Positions 1-7,556 of a DNA stretch of 9,939 nucleotides are shown here, piece after piece. Location of the stretch: positions 1-9,939 of the forward strand of contig DSBO01000226.1 in NCBI GenBank assembly GCA_011046015.1, in the 5' to 3' direction. Positions within the stretch are counted from its first letter, which is position 1, and the number at the start of each line of letters is the position of its first letter. The stretch is from Thioalkalivibrio sp. Lineage in GTDB: Bacteria > Pseudomonadota > Gammaproteobacteria > SpSt-1174. The notes beneath the pieces are model-generated. The model searched no databases. It saw only the letters and a list, made by a program, of their open reading frames with translations, and was not told the DNA's origin. A program made the position numbers and the translations under genes.

Positions 1-587
1 CCGGGCGCATCGCGGACGTCACCGCCGGCATCGGCGAGGGTGGCGGGGGCAACGGCGGCGGCTGGGGGCAGCGACGCGAGACCGACGCCGTGCTGGCCGG
101 GCTCATCATCGCCATCCGCATGCGCAACGGGCAGTCCGGCCGCCAGGCTTTCGTCACCCTCGACGACCAGAGCGGCCGCGTGGAAGCGGCGCTGTTCACC
201 GAGGCCTACGAGCGCTTCGGCCACCTGCTGGTCAAGGACAAGCTCCTGGTGGTGGAGGGCGCCGTGAGCTACGACGACTACAACGGCGGCTACCGCATCC
301 GCGCGAAGAACGTCATGGACACCGAGCAGGCCCGCATGCACTTTGCCCGGCGCGTGGAGATTCGCCTGGGCGTCGGGCGGGCCGTGAACGGCTTCATGCA
401 CGAGCTGGCCGACACCCTCACGCCCTTCCGCGAGGGTGGCTGCCCCATCCACGTGCGCTACGAGGGCGACATCGCCCGCGCCGATTTTCGCCTGGGCCCG
501 AGCTGGAACGTGGTCCCCAGCGACGAACTGGTGCAGCGCCTGCGCGGCCTGGTGGGTGACGGCAACGTCGCTGTGCGCTATACCTGA
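1..587 (+). CDS. dnaE: DNA polymerase III subunit alpha, C-terminal fragment (5' end outside window)
   Basis: This is the last 194 residues of the replicative polymerase catalytic subunit; the reading frame is open from base 3 and ends at a TGA at 585-587. The visible part is not the polymerase active site. It is the OB-fold (roughly fragment residues 30-110, starting LAGLIIAIRMRNGQ and including FVTLDDQSGRVEAALF, VKDKLLVVEGAVSYDDYNGG and the closing RIRAKNVMD) followed by the C-terminal tail (roughly 115-194), the region that in E. coli DnaE carries OB/ssDNA and tau-binding functions. The match to E. coli DnaE is clear along the whole fragment (TLDD.SGR, FSGG/YNGG, PSD.L...LRGL). A glycine-rich stretch (GGGGNGGG) precedes the OB-fold and looks like a flexible interdomain linker. 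The neighbour accA is the usual one in gammaproteobacteria. A GTG at 90 is internal and is not a real start. Confidence 0.97.
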   Translation, partial: GRIADVTAGIGEGGGGNGGGWGQRRETDAVLAGLIIAIRMRNGQSGRQAFVTLDDQSGRVEAALFTEAYERFGHLLVKDKLLVVEGAVSYDDYNGGYRIRAKNVMDTEQARMHFARRVEIRLGVGRAVNGFMHELADTLTPFREGGCPIHVRYEGDIARADFRLGPSWNVVPSDELVQRLRGLVGDGNVAVRYT

Positions 588-674
588 GGGTCTCGTCGGG
601 CCCGGTGGGTCGCGGCGGCCGGGAAAACGCCCCGTTTTGAGAGCCCTTCGATGGCGGGCGCGGGCTTACCCATG

Positions 675-680
675 TAAAAT
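675..680 (+). promoter_or_regulatory. Possible -10 element for accA
   Basis: The 138-base dnaE-accA gap holds an AT-rich TAAAAT at 675-680, five of six matches to the sigma70 -10 consensus, standing out in GC-rich surroundings. No good -35 lies 16-18 bases upstream. If used, it would give an accA leader of about 40 bases. The gap also contains a short AAAACG/CGTTTT inverted repeat at 624-638, but no T-tract terminator. accA could equally be transcribed by read-through from dnaE. Confidence 0.25.
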
Positions 681-725
681 GCCCCGTTACTCGCCCGGAT
701 ACCAACGAGATATAGCGATACCGGC

Positions 726-1682
<957 letters not shown>

Positions 1683-1724
1683 CCCCGTCCGGTCCGCCGG
1701 GCCCCGCCGCACTGGCCTCGCACC

Positions 1725-3020
1725 ATGGCCGTTGATTTCTCCCTCCTCGACGACTTCCTCAGTGACGCTCCGCCTGCGGGGCGTCTGCTCGTCGCCTTCA
1801 GCGGCGGGCTCGACTCCCATGTCCTGCTGCATGCCCTGCGTGCGACCCTGGACCGGCGCGGCGACACCCGCCCGCTGCTGGCCGTGCATGTCCATCACGG
1901 TCTGCAGCCGCAGGCCGATGAGTGGATCGTGCATTGCGAGACGGTCTGTGCGGCGTTGGGGGTGTCGCTCTCGGTGGCGCGGGTAACGGTGACGGAAGCC
2001 GGCCAGGGACTTGAGGCGGCCGCCCGCGAGGCCCGCTACCGTGCCCTGGCCGCCGCCATGCAGCCGCGCGACCTGTTGCTCACCGCCCATCACCAGGACG
2101 ACCAGGCCGAGACCCTGCTCCTGCAGCTGCTGCGCGGGGCGGGCCCGGCGGGGCTGGCCGCCATGCCGCGCCTGGCCCCCTTCGGCCCCGGCTGGCTGGG
2201 CAGGCCGCTGCTGGACCGGCCGCGGCGGGCGCTTGAGGCCCATGCCCGCGACGCCGGGCTCGCCTGGGTGGAGGATCCGAGCAATACCGACCCGCGCTTC
2301 GACCGCAACTACCTGCGACAGGAGATCCTCCCGCGCCTGGCCGAGCGCTGGCCGGGGGCGAGTGCCCGGCTGGCCGCCGCGGCGGCCAACCAGGCCGATG
2401 CCCTGGAACAGCTGGATGCCCTGGCCCGGGAGGATGGCGAGCGCGGCCGGGGCGAGGCGCCAGGCACGCTCTCGGTGCAGGCCCTGCGTCGCCTGCGGCG
2501 GGGCCGCTGCCGCAACCTGCTGCGTCTCTGGCTGCGTGACAAGGGCCTCGCCGCCCCGCCGCGCGGGCGCATGGACGCCATCCTCGACGAGGCGCTCACC
2601 GCCGGCCCCGATCGCGTGCCCTGTGTGGCCTGGCCCGGCGTGGAGGTGCGCCGCTACCGCGACGATCTCTACGCCATGCAGCCGCTGCCGGCGCCGCCAC
2701 GCGAACCCATTCCCTGGGACCTGCGCAGTCCGCTGACCATCCCGGGCCTCGGGCTCGGCCTGGACCCGGCACCGCTCGCCGCCGCCGGCATCACGCCCGA
2801 GCGCTGTGCGGGCCCCGTGACGGTGCGCTTTCGCCGCGGCGGTGAGCGCATCCGCCTGCCGGGGCGGGGGCATTCCGCGGCTCTCAAGACCCTGATGCAG
2901 GCGGCCGGCATGCCGCCCTGGGAGCGCGAACGCCTGCCGCTGGTCTACGTGGGCGAGGTGCTGGTGGCCGCCGGCACACGCTGGATGGCCGACCCGGCCG
3001 CCTGCCATCACGGGGCTTGA
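1725..3020 (+). CDS. tilS: tRNA(Ile)-lysidine synthetase TilS
   Basis: TilS uses ATP and lysine to convert C34 of the CAU-anticodon tRNA-Ile to lysidine, switching its decoding from AUG to AUA; it is normally essential. The 431-residue protein has the complete family layout. The N-terminal PP-loop ATPase domain carries SGGLDS at residues 26-31, then VHVHHGLQP, GLEAAAREARYRAL and the AHHQDDQAETLLLQLLRG block. A WVEDPSNTDPRFDRNYLR motif, the conserved region downstream of the PP-loop core, follows. A middle helical region and a C-terminal TilS domain with FRRGGERIRLPGRG, LKTLMQAAGMPPWERERLP and a closing LVAAGTRWMAD come last. The length matches E. coli TilS (432). The start at 1725 puts the PP-loop at the usual distance from the N-terminus, although no clear ribosome binding site is visible. 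It sits 42 bases after accA and 54 before the next gene, so it is probably co-transcribed. Confidence 0.97.
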   Translation: MAVDFSLLDDFLSDAPPAGRLLVAFSGGLDSHVLLHALRATLDRRGDTRPLLAVHVHHGLQPQADEWIVHCETVCAALGVSLSVARVTVTEAGQGLEAAAREARYRALAAAMQPRDLLLTAHHQDDQAETLLLQLLRGAGPAGLAAMPRLAPFGPGWLGRPLLDRPRRALEAHARDAGLAWVEDPSNTDPRFDRNYLRQEILPRLAERWPGASARLAAAAANQADALEQLDALAREDGERGRGEAPGTLSVQALRRLRRGRCRNLLRLWLRDKGLAAPPRGRMDAILDEALTAGPDRVPCVAWPGVEVRRYRDDLYAMQPLPAPPREPIPWDLRSPLTIPGLGLGLDPAPLAAAGITPERCAGPVTVRFRRGGERIRLPGRGHSAALKTLMQAAGMPPWERERLPLVYVGEVLVAAGTRWMADPAACHHGA

Positions 3021-3074
3021 GGCGGCCCCGCGGCTGTGTGAAGCTGTCCCGCCGTTTCGTACCGACTGTCCGCC

Positions 3075-3410
3075 ATGCCCGACAACCCGCCGCAACTCGC
3101 TGACTTCGGCCTCACCGAGGCCCGCTACCAGGAACTCAGCCGCGCCTTCAGCGGGGCCCACAGCCTGCTGTTTCTGTGCGTGCTGCTGGGCATGACCTTC
3201 GGCTTCTACCTGCCCATCGCCGACAAGGTGGAAGGCTGGCTGCTCTCGCTCGGCCTCTGGCTCATGTGCCTGCTCACGGCCTTCCTGCTCATGCTCTTCG
3301 TCTCGGGCCTGCTGCGCATGCTGCTGGCCATCGTCTTCAAGCGCCTGGTGCCGGATTACGTCGCCGTGATGCGCTACGAGCACGCCCGCCGCCGTGCGGG
3401 CAGGGAATGA
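3075..3410 (+). CDS. Hypothetical small inner-membrane protein, two or three helices
   Basis: I do not recognise the family of this 111-residue protein. It has a soluble, mildly acidic N-terminus (1-27), a hydrophobic helix at about 28-48 (SLLFLCVLLGMTFGFYLPIA), a short polar turn (DKVEG) and a second long hydrophobic stretch at about 54-88 that could be one helix plus a membrane-lying helix. A basic C-terminal tail (KR, then RYEHARRRAGR) predicts a cytoplasmic C-terminus by the positive-inside rule, and with two helices a cytoplasmic N-terminus too. GC-rich third positions match the flanking genes, which supports real coding. No strong Shine-Dalgarno sequence is visible before the ATG. It lies between tilS (54-base gap) and the DUF255 gene (54-base gap) on the same strand, so co-transcription is likely. 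No catalytic or metal-binding motif is visible, and I assign no function. Confidence 0.78.
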   Translation: MPDNPPQLADFGLTEARYQELSRAFSGAHSLLFLCVLLGMTFGFYLPIADKVEGWLLSLGLWLMCLLTAFLLMLFVSGLLRMLLAIVFKRLVPDYVAVMRYEHARRRAGRE

Positions 3411-3454
3411 TTCGCGCGGCGGGGTGTCTTGCCTGAGAAAGATCATGTTTCCCT

Positions 3455-3460
3455 AGAGGT
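3455..3460 (+). promoter_or_regulatory. Ribosome binding site fixing the start of the DUF255 gene
   Basis: AGAGGT lies four bases before the ATG at 3465. This supports that ATG over the in-frame TTG at 3429, which would add 12 residues ahead of the signal peptide and has no comparable site. Confidence 0.55.
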
Positions 3461-3464
3461 CGTT

Positions 3465-5327
3465 ATGCGCGCACTTCTCCTCCGTTGGCTGATGCTGGCC
3501 CTGCTGGTGGGCGCCGCGCCACTGGACGCGGCCGAATCGCAAAGCCCGCTGGCCGACTCCGGCTCGCCTTATCTGCGCCAGCACGCCAACGATCCGGTCG
3601 CCTGGCGTGAGTGGGACGCCTCGGTGCTGGCGGATGCGCGGCGTGACAACCGCCTGATCTTCCTCTCCATCGGCTACTACGCCTGCCACTGGTGCCACGT
3701 CATGCAGCGCGAGAGCTTCCAGGACGCGGGCGTCGCCGCCTACGTGAACGCCCACTTCATTCCCGTGAAGGTGGACCGCGAGGTCGAGCCGGTGCTGGAC
3801 GAGCGGATGATGGCCTTCATGGAGGCCACGCGCGGGCAGGGCGGCTGGCCGCTGAACGTCTTCCTCACGCCCGAGGGCCATCCCCTCATCGGCACGGTGT
3901 ACCAGCCCCGGGATGGGTTTCTGGACTTCCTCGATCGGCTGCGGCTGCGCTGGGACGAGGACGCCGCGCATCTGGGCAGGGTGGCCGCCGGTGCCTGGGC
4001 CGAGCTCAACGCGGATGCCACCGACGCGCGGCCGCTCGAAGAGCCGCTGAGCCCGGCAAGGGCCCGGGCCGGCCTCGCGCGCCAGGCGCTGGCGCTGGCG
4101 GACGAGTTCTCCGGCGGCTTCGGCGCCCAGACCAAGTTCCCGCTCGCCCCGCGCCTGGCGGCGCTGCTGGCCCTGCCCGAGGCAGCAGGTGATGGCGAAC
4201 TGGCGGCGTTCCTGCGGGTGACGCTCGACGCCATACGCGATGCGGGCCTGCGCGACCACGTGGGGGAGGGCTTCTTTCGCTACACCGAGGACCCGCAGTG
4301 GCAGGTGCCGCATTTCGAGAAGATGCTGTACGACAACGCCCAGCTGGCACGCCTTTACCTCGCCGCGGCCGAGCGGCTGGGGGACCCGGATTACCGGGCC
4401 GTCGGCATCGACACGCTGCGCTTCATCGCGCGCGATATGGCCCATGGGCAGGGGGGCTACATCGCGAGCCTCTCGGCCGTGGACGACCGGGACGTGGAGG
4501 GTGGTTATTACCTCTTCGAGCCCGATGTGATTCGCCGGGCGGCGGGTGCGGACTGGCCGCTGGTGGAGGCGGCCTGGGGCCTGGATCGCCCGGCCCACTT
4601 CGACGCGGGCTACCTGCCGTTTCTGCATGGCTCGCTGGCTGGCATCGCCGGTCGGTTCGACGTGGAGCCGGCCCGTGTCGAGGCGGCCCTGGCCCGCACG
4701 GCCCGGGCACTGTTTGAGCTGCGGGCCGCACGTGGCCTGCCGCGTGACGAGAAGCGCCTGACCGCCTGGAACGGTCTGGCATTGTCGGCCTTTGCCGCCG
4801 GCGCCGGCAGGGGCGACGCGCAGTCCGCGGCGCGGGCGCGGGCGCTGGTGGCGTGGATGCGTGACGCCCTGTGGCATGAGGCCGGTCTCAGCCGCGGGGT
4901 AGATGACGCAGGGCGCTCGCTGGGGCCGGGCGTGCTGACCGATTACGCCCTGCTGGCCGAGGGGCTGGTGACCTGGGCGGAACAGGCGGAGGATGACGAG
5001 GCCTTTGCGTTTGCGCGCGAGGTGGTCCAGGCGGCGTGGCGACGGTTCCATCACGAGGGGCGCTGGCAGGCGGATCCGGACGGCCTGCTGCCGGGACAGG
5101 CCGCGGTGCTGCTGATGCCGGACGACGTGCTGCCGTCGGCCACCACGGCGCTGCTCGTCGCCAGCGAGCGCGTGGCGCTGCGGTTCGGGGATGAAGCGCT
5201 GCATGGTGGCGTCGCGGGCGCGCGGCACAGGCAGCCGGCGTCGCTCGGGCAGCAGCCGCTGGACCATGCCAGCTTCATCACGCGGATACTGCTGCAGGAG
5301 ACGGTACCCGTTGAGAGGGCGCGCTAA
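3465..5327 (+). CDS. DUF255 thioredoxin-like protein with signal peptide (YyaL/SSP411-type family)
   Basis: This 620-residue protein belongs to the DUF255 family, which joins an N-terminal thioredoxin-like domain to a large alpha/alpha-barrel of the GlcNAc 2-epimerase/glycosidase kind; the biochemical role is not established. Visible blocks are SPYLRQHANDPVAWREW (34-50), IFLSIGYYACHWCHVM with the CxxC at C74-C77, a KVDRE segment, RGQGGWPLNVFLTPEG, GGFGAQTKFP (217-226; most relatives read GGFGGAPKFP), PHFEKMLYDNAQL (from about 282) and LTAWNGLALSAF (around 432-443). The length is near the lower end for the family, but all blocks are present and there is no frameshift. Residues 1-22 (MRALLLRW, a hydrophobic core, then PLDAAES) form a Sec-type signal peptide, so the protein is predicted to act in the periplasm, where the CxxC could do redox work. 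That location is inference. It follows the small membrane protein by 54 bases and converges on the NlpC/P60 gene. Confidence 0.92.
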   Translation: MRALLLRWLMLALLVGAAPLDAAESQSPLADSGSPYLRQHANDPVAWREWDASVLADARRDNRLIFLSIGYYACHWCHVMQRESFQDAGVAAYVNAHFIPVKVDREVEPVLDERMMAFMEATRGQGGWPLNVFLTPEGHPLIGTVYQPRDGFLDFLDRLRLRWDEDAAHLGRVAAGAWAELNADATDARPLEEPLSPARARAGLARQALALADEFSGGFGAQTKFPLAPRLAALLALPEAAGDGELAAFLRVTLDAIRDAGLRDHVGEGFFRYTEDPQWQVPHFEKMLYDNAQLARLYLAAAERLGDPDYRAVGIDTLRFIARDMAHGQGGYIASLSAVDDRDVEGGYYLFEPDVIRRAAGADWPLVEAAWGLDRPAHFDAGYLPFLHGSLAGIAGRFDVEPARVEAALARTARALFELRAARGLPRDEKRLTAWNGLALSAFAAGAGRGDAQSAARARALVAWMRDALWHEAGLSRGVDDAGRSLGPGVLTDYALLAEGLVTWAEQAEDDEAFAFAREVVQAAWRRFHHEGRWQADPDGLLPGQAAVLLMPDDVLPSATTALLVASERVALRFGDEALHGGVAGARHRQPASLGQQPLDHASFITRILLQETVPVERAR

Positions 5328-5342
5328 CCGCCGCCCGGCGGT
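5327..5342. terminator. Short hairpin between convergent genes, possible bidirectional terminator
   Basis: ACCGCC (5327-5332), loop GCCC, GGCGGT (5337-5342) form a perfect 6-bp GC-rich stem. It occupies nearly the whole 18-base gap between the DUF255 stop and the stop of the opposite-strand NlpC/P60 gene. No T-tract follows on either strand, so intrinsic termination would be weak; position is the main argument. Confidence 0.35.
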
Positions 5343-5345
5343 CGC

Positions 5346-5837
5346 TCAGTAGTAGTGGCCGGCGCCGATCAGGCGCGGTTTCCAGTAGACGTGGTCCAGG
5401 CTCGCCACGCCCACGCTCTTGCCGCCCGAGGGGGCGTGTACGAAGCGCCCGTCACCGAGGTAGATGCCCACGTGGCCGGTCTTGCCCTCGATGCGGAAGA
5501 ACAGCAGGTCGCCCGGCTGCAGGTCGCGCAGCGCTACCGGGCGCGCGGCGGACTGCTGTTGCGCCGTGGTGCGGGGCACGTGGATGCCGGCGACGCGATG
5601 GGAATATTCCACCAGCCCGCTGCAATCGAAGCCGCGGCCGGGGGTGTTGCCGCCGTAGCGGTAGGGCTTGCCGATCATCGACTGCGCCGTGCGCACCACG
5701 TACTGGCGTTCGGCGTCGTATGCACGCAGTTCCTGCGCGCCCGGGCCGCGGGATTGCGACTGGACGTTGCTGGCACCACCGCAGCCGTAGAGCACGGCCG
5801 CGGTGAGCAGGAGGAGAGCAAGTGCGTTCGTGTACAT
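5346..5837 (-). CDS. NlpC/P60 family peptidoglycan endopeptidase lipoprotein
   Basis: This is a 163-residue NlpC/P60 cysteine peptidase resembling MepS (Spr) of E. coli, which cuts peptide stems or cross-links in peptidoglycan. The N-terminus MYTNALALLLLTAAVLYGC is a lipoprotein signal ending in a lipobox LYGC (16-19). C19 would be lipidated, and the next residues (GG) do not retain it in the inner membrane, so outer-membrane location is likely. A short Ser/Gln-rich linker leads to the catalytic domain (about 48-163). The nucleophile is C72 in RGFDCSGLVEYSH, the catalytic His is H122 in GHVGIYLG, and the third polar residue is H134 in FVHAP; RYGGNTP and LQPGDLLFF are also typical. An in-frame ATG at 5900 would add 21 residues, but that stretch uses rare codons (CTA, AGA, CGA, ACA) unlike the gene and contains a promoter-like sequence, so the start at 5837 is preferred. 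No strong ribosome binding site is visible. Confidence 0.92.
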   Translation of the reverse strand: MYTNALALLLLTAAVLYGCGGASNVQSQSRGPGAQELRAYDAERQYVVRTAQSMIGKPYRYGGNTPGRGFDCSGLVEYSHRVAGIHVPRTTAQQQSAARPVALRDLQPGDLLFFRIEGKTGHVGIYLGDGRFVHAPSGGKSVGVASLDHVYWKPRLIGAGHYY

Positions 5838-5866
5838 GCGGGTCGGCCCGTTTCTTGTTCGTCTCG

Positions 5867-5896
5867 AGTCTAGTCGCGTGACACCCATCGTGCCAA
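5867..5896 (-). promoter_or_regulatory. Putative sigma70 promoter of the NlpC/P60 gene
   Basis: Read on the minus strand, TTGGCA (5891-5896) and TAGACT (5867-5872) are separated by 18 bases, matching the -35 and -10 consensus at 5 of 6 and 4 of 6 positions. Transcription would begin near 5860, giving a leader of about 23 bases to the ATG at 5837. It lies in the 113-base gap downstream of the kinase-fusion gene, so the peptidase could be expressed independently. Confidence 0.4.
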
Positions 5897-5915
5897 CCAT
5901 GACATCCCCAGTTTG

Positions 5916-5946
5916 AGCCCCCGGGCTGAATACGGGCTGAACCCGT
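5916..5946 (-). terminator. Two small hairpins after the kinase-fusion gene, possible weak terminator
   Basis: Just past the stop of the minus-strand kinase gene are ACGGG/CCCGT (5932-5936 and 5942-5946, 5-base loop) and AGCC/GGCT (5916-5919 and 5924-5927, 4-base loop). Both stems are short and no T-tract follows, so this is a weak candidate, supported mainly by lying between a stop codon and the next putative promoter. Confidence 0.22.
5921..5942. repeat. Tandem 11-bp direct repeat, two copies
   Basis: CCGGGCTGAAT (5921-5931) is followed immediately by ACGGGCTGAAC (5932-5942), with nine of eleven bases identical. It lies in the intergenic gap and overlaps the small hairpins there. The 11-base spacing is about one helical turn, which would suit a dimeric binding site, but two copies can arise by chance duplication. 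Confidence 0.4.
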
Positions 5947-5950
5947 CAGC

Positions 5951-7513
5951 TCATTGCCCGAGCCGATCCCTGAGGCCGTCGACGGGCAGGGGCTCGCCGG
6001 AGCGTAGTGTGAACACGGGTTCGCCCTCGGGCGGTTCGCGACTCGCGAGCTGTTGCTCGAGCACCGCGAGGTCGGCTTCGGAGGCGTCGCGGCCCTCGGC
6101 TGCGCGCGCGACCACGCGCCGGCGCAGCTCGGCGTTGTCGGCGCCGATCTCGAGCACGAGGTAGGGGCAGGCCAGGCGTTCGGCCAGGGCGGCGAAGGGG
6201 GCGCGCTGCCCGCGCCTGAGGAAGGTCGCATCGGCAATCGTCAGGAAGCCCGACTCGGCCAGCACGGCGCAGAGGTCGTGCAGGCGGGCATAGGTCTGTT
6301 GCGAGGCTTCGGGCGTGTAGATGCCGGCGTTCATGCCGGACTTGGAATCGGCCTCGGGCGGCAGGTCGAACAGGCGCTTGCGCTCCACGTCGGAGCGCAG
6401 CCGGATGGCACCGAGCTGGTCGACGATGGCCTGGGAGACGGTCGTCTTGCCGGCGCCGGAGACGCCATAGGTGACGGCGATGGCGGGCCGGTGCAGCGTG
6501 GTGTAGTGCTCGGCGAGATCGGCGTAACCCTGGTAGGCCCGGAGGATACGCGCACGCTCGTCTTCGGCGAGCCCTCCCTGCGAGAGCCGGATGCTCGACA
6601 CCTTGGCGCGTACCATGGCCCGATACACCTGGTAGAAGCGCAGCAACCGCAGCCCCGCGTAATCGCCGGAGCGCTCGAGGTAGCGGTTGAGCACGTGATG
6701 GGCGTGGGCATGGGCCTTGCGATCATCCAGGTCCATCACCAGGAAGGCGATCTCGCTCATGACGTCGATCCAGCGGAAGTAGTCGTTGAATTCAATGCCG
6801 TCGAAGATGGCGAGTTCTCCGTCGATCAGCGCCATGTTGCCCAAGTGCATGTCACCATGGCATTCGCGGATGAAGCCATCGCGCTTGCGGGCATCGAGCA
6901 GGGGCTTGAGTTCCTCGTAGCGCTGGCGCGTCCATGCCTCCAGGCGCGCCAGCTGGTCCTTCTGCGTCGGGTCGGTGATCAGCGGGGCAAGCTGTTCGAA
7001 GTTCTGCGCCATGGGCGCGTACACCGCCTCGCTGGTGCCGAAGGGGAGATCCGCGCCGGCCACGGCCGCCTCGGCATGAAAGCGGGCCACGCGATCGGCG
7101 ATCTCGTCCATGCGCGCAAGGCTCAGCTCGCCGCGTTCGAGCACGCGGTCGAGCAGCGTGTCCTGGTCGAACTGGCGCATCTTCACCGCGTATTCGAAGG
7201 CCACGCCCTCGCCATCGACCGCGGGGCTGGCGGGCGAGCCGGTGAAGGCCACGACGTCGAGGTACAGGCTGGGGGCGAGACGGCGATTGAGGCGCAGCTC
7301 TTCCTGGCAGTAGCGCTTGCGGTCGGCGAGCGAGGCGAAGTTCAGAAAACCCAGGTCGAGCGGTTTCTTGATCTTGTAGGCGAATTCACCCGTGAGCAGC
7401 ACGGTCGAGATATGGGTCTGGATCTCCTCGACGGCCGTGGAGGGATGCGGCCAGATGGCCGGATTTTTCAAAGCGTCGATGAGTTCGCGCTGGGTGTCGT
7501 TCGCGTCGGGCAT
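5951..7513 (-). CDS. Bifunctional aminoglycoside-phosphotransferase-like / P-loop ATP-binding protein
   Basis: This 520-residue protein fuses two phosphoryl-transfer domains, an architecture known as APH-family kinase (COG2187 type) plus AAA_33 P-loop kinase (COG0645 type); substrates are not known. The APH-like domain (about 20-335) has FAYKIKKPLDLGFLNF (44-59), where the lysines may contact ATP, the catalytic-loop motif CHGDMHLGN (218-226, predicted catalytic D221) and IFDGIEFND (236-244, predicted metal-binding D238), so its kinase site looks intact. The second domain starts about 343 with Walker A GVSGAGKTT (350-358), then RLRSDVERKR (371-380) and a Walker-B-like LTIADATFL (424-432); this resembles small-molecule kinases such as gluconate kinase. 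It is not an obvious antibiotic-resistance enzyme. The ATG at 7513 is chosen because an earlier in-frame ATG at 7582 would overlap the 5' end of the divergent gene and add non-family-like residues. Its ribosome binding site is weak. The gene diverges from the DUF4197 lipoprotein gene. Confidence 0.92.
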   Translation of the reverse strand: MPDANDTQRELIDALKNPAIWPHPSTAVEEIQTHISTVLLTGEFAYKIKKPLDLGFLNFASLADRKRYCQEELRLNRRLAPSLYLDVVAFTGSPASPAVDGEGVAFEYAVKMRQFDQDTLLDRVLERGELSLARMDEIADRVARFHAEAAVAGADLPFGTSEAVYAPMAQNFEQLAPLITDPTQKDQLARLEAWTRQRYEELKPLLDARKRDGFIRECHGDMHLGNMALIDGELAIFDGIEFNDYFRWIDVMSEIAFLVMDLDDRKAHAHAHHVLNRYLERSGDYAGLRLLRFYQVYRAMVRAKVSSIRLSQGGLAEDERARILRAYQGYADLAEHYTTLHRPAIAVTYGVSGAGKTTVSQAIVDQLGAIRLRSDVERKRLFDLPPEADSKSGMNAGIYTPEASQQTYARLHDLCAVLAESGFLTIADATFLRRGQRAPFAALAERLACPYLVLEIGADNAELRRRVVARAAEGRDASEADLAVLEQQLASREPPEGEPVFTLRSGEPLPVDGLRDRLGQ

Positions 7514-7519
7514 TATACT
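7514..7519 (+). promoter_or_regulatory. Possible -10 element for the DUF4197-mrcB operon
   Basis: TATACT at 7514-7519 matches five of six bases of the sigma70 -10 consensus, with poor -35 candidates 16-18 bases upstream. It would start transcription near 7526, giving a leader of about 39 bases. The same bases read on the other strand contain a perfect TATAAT (7512-7517). Confidence 0.35.
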
Positions 7520-7536
7520 GGCTCGGTTGAAATGGC

Positions 7537-7551
7537 TGCGGTAAGGCCGCA
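7537..7551. repeat. Small inverted repeat in the divergent gap
   Basis: TGCGG (7537-7541) and CCGCA (7547-7551) flank a 5-base loop, immediately before the ribosome binding site of the lipoprotein gene. It could be a leader hairpin or an operator half-site pair; 5-bp stems are common by chance in such GC-rich DNA. Confidence 0.25.
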
Positions 7552-7556
7552 AAGGA
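7552..7556 (+). promoter_or_regulatory. Ribosome binding site of the DUF4197 gene
   Basis: AAGGA lies eight bases before the ATG at 7565 but only two before the in-frame ATG at 7559, favouring 7565 as the start. Confidence 0.55.

Noticed and set aside
601..638. Inverted repeats after dnaE (CCCGG/CCGGG and AAAACG/CGTTTT) as a terminator
   Set aside because: The first has a 13-base loop, the second is a weak AT-rich stem with a 3-base loop, and no T-tract continues after it; I could not support termination.
3429..3464. TTG start giving a 12-residue longer DUF255 protein
   Set aside because: It places MPEKDHVSLEVV ahead of a normal signal peptide, and the AGAGGT site points to the ATG at 3465.
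3453..5267. 604-codon minus-strand open frame antisense to the DUF255 gene
   Set aside because: It mirrors the DUF255 coding strand; its translation is Arg/Gln/Pro/His-rich without recognisable domains.
5355..5873. 172-codon plus-strand open frame over the NlpC/P60 gene
   Set aside because: The minus strand encodes a complete catalytic Cys-His-His peptidase; the plus-strand translation is Ala/Val/Gly/Arg-rich shadow sequence.
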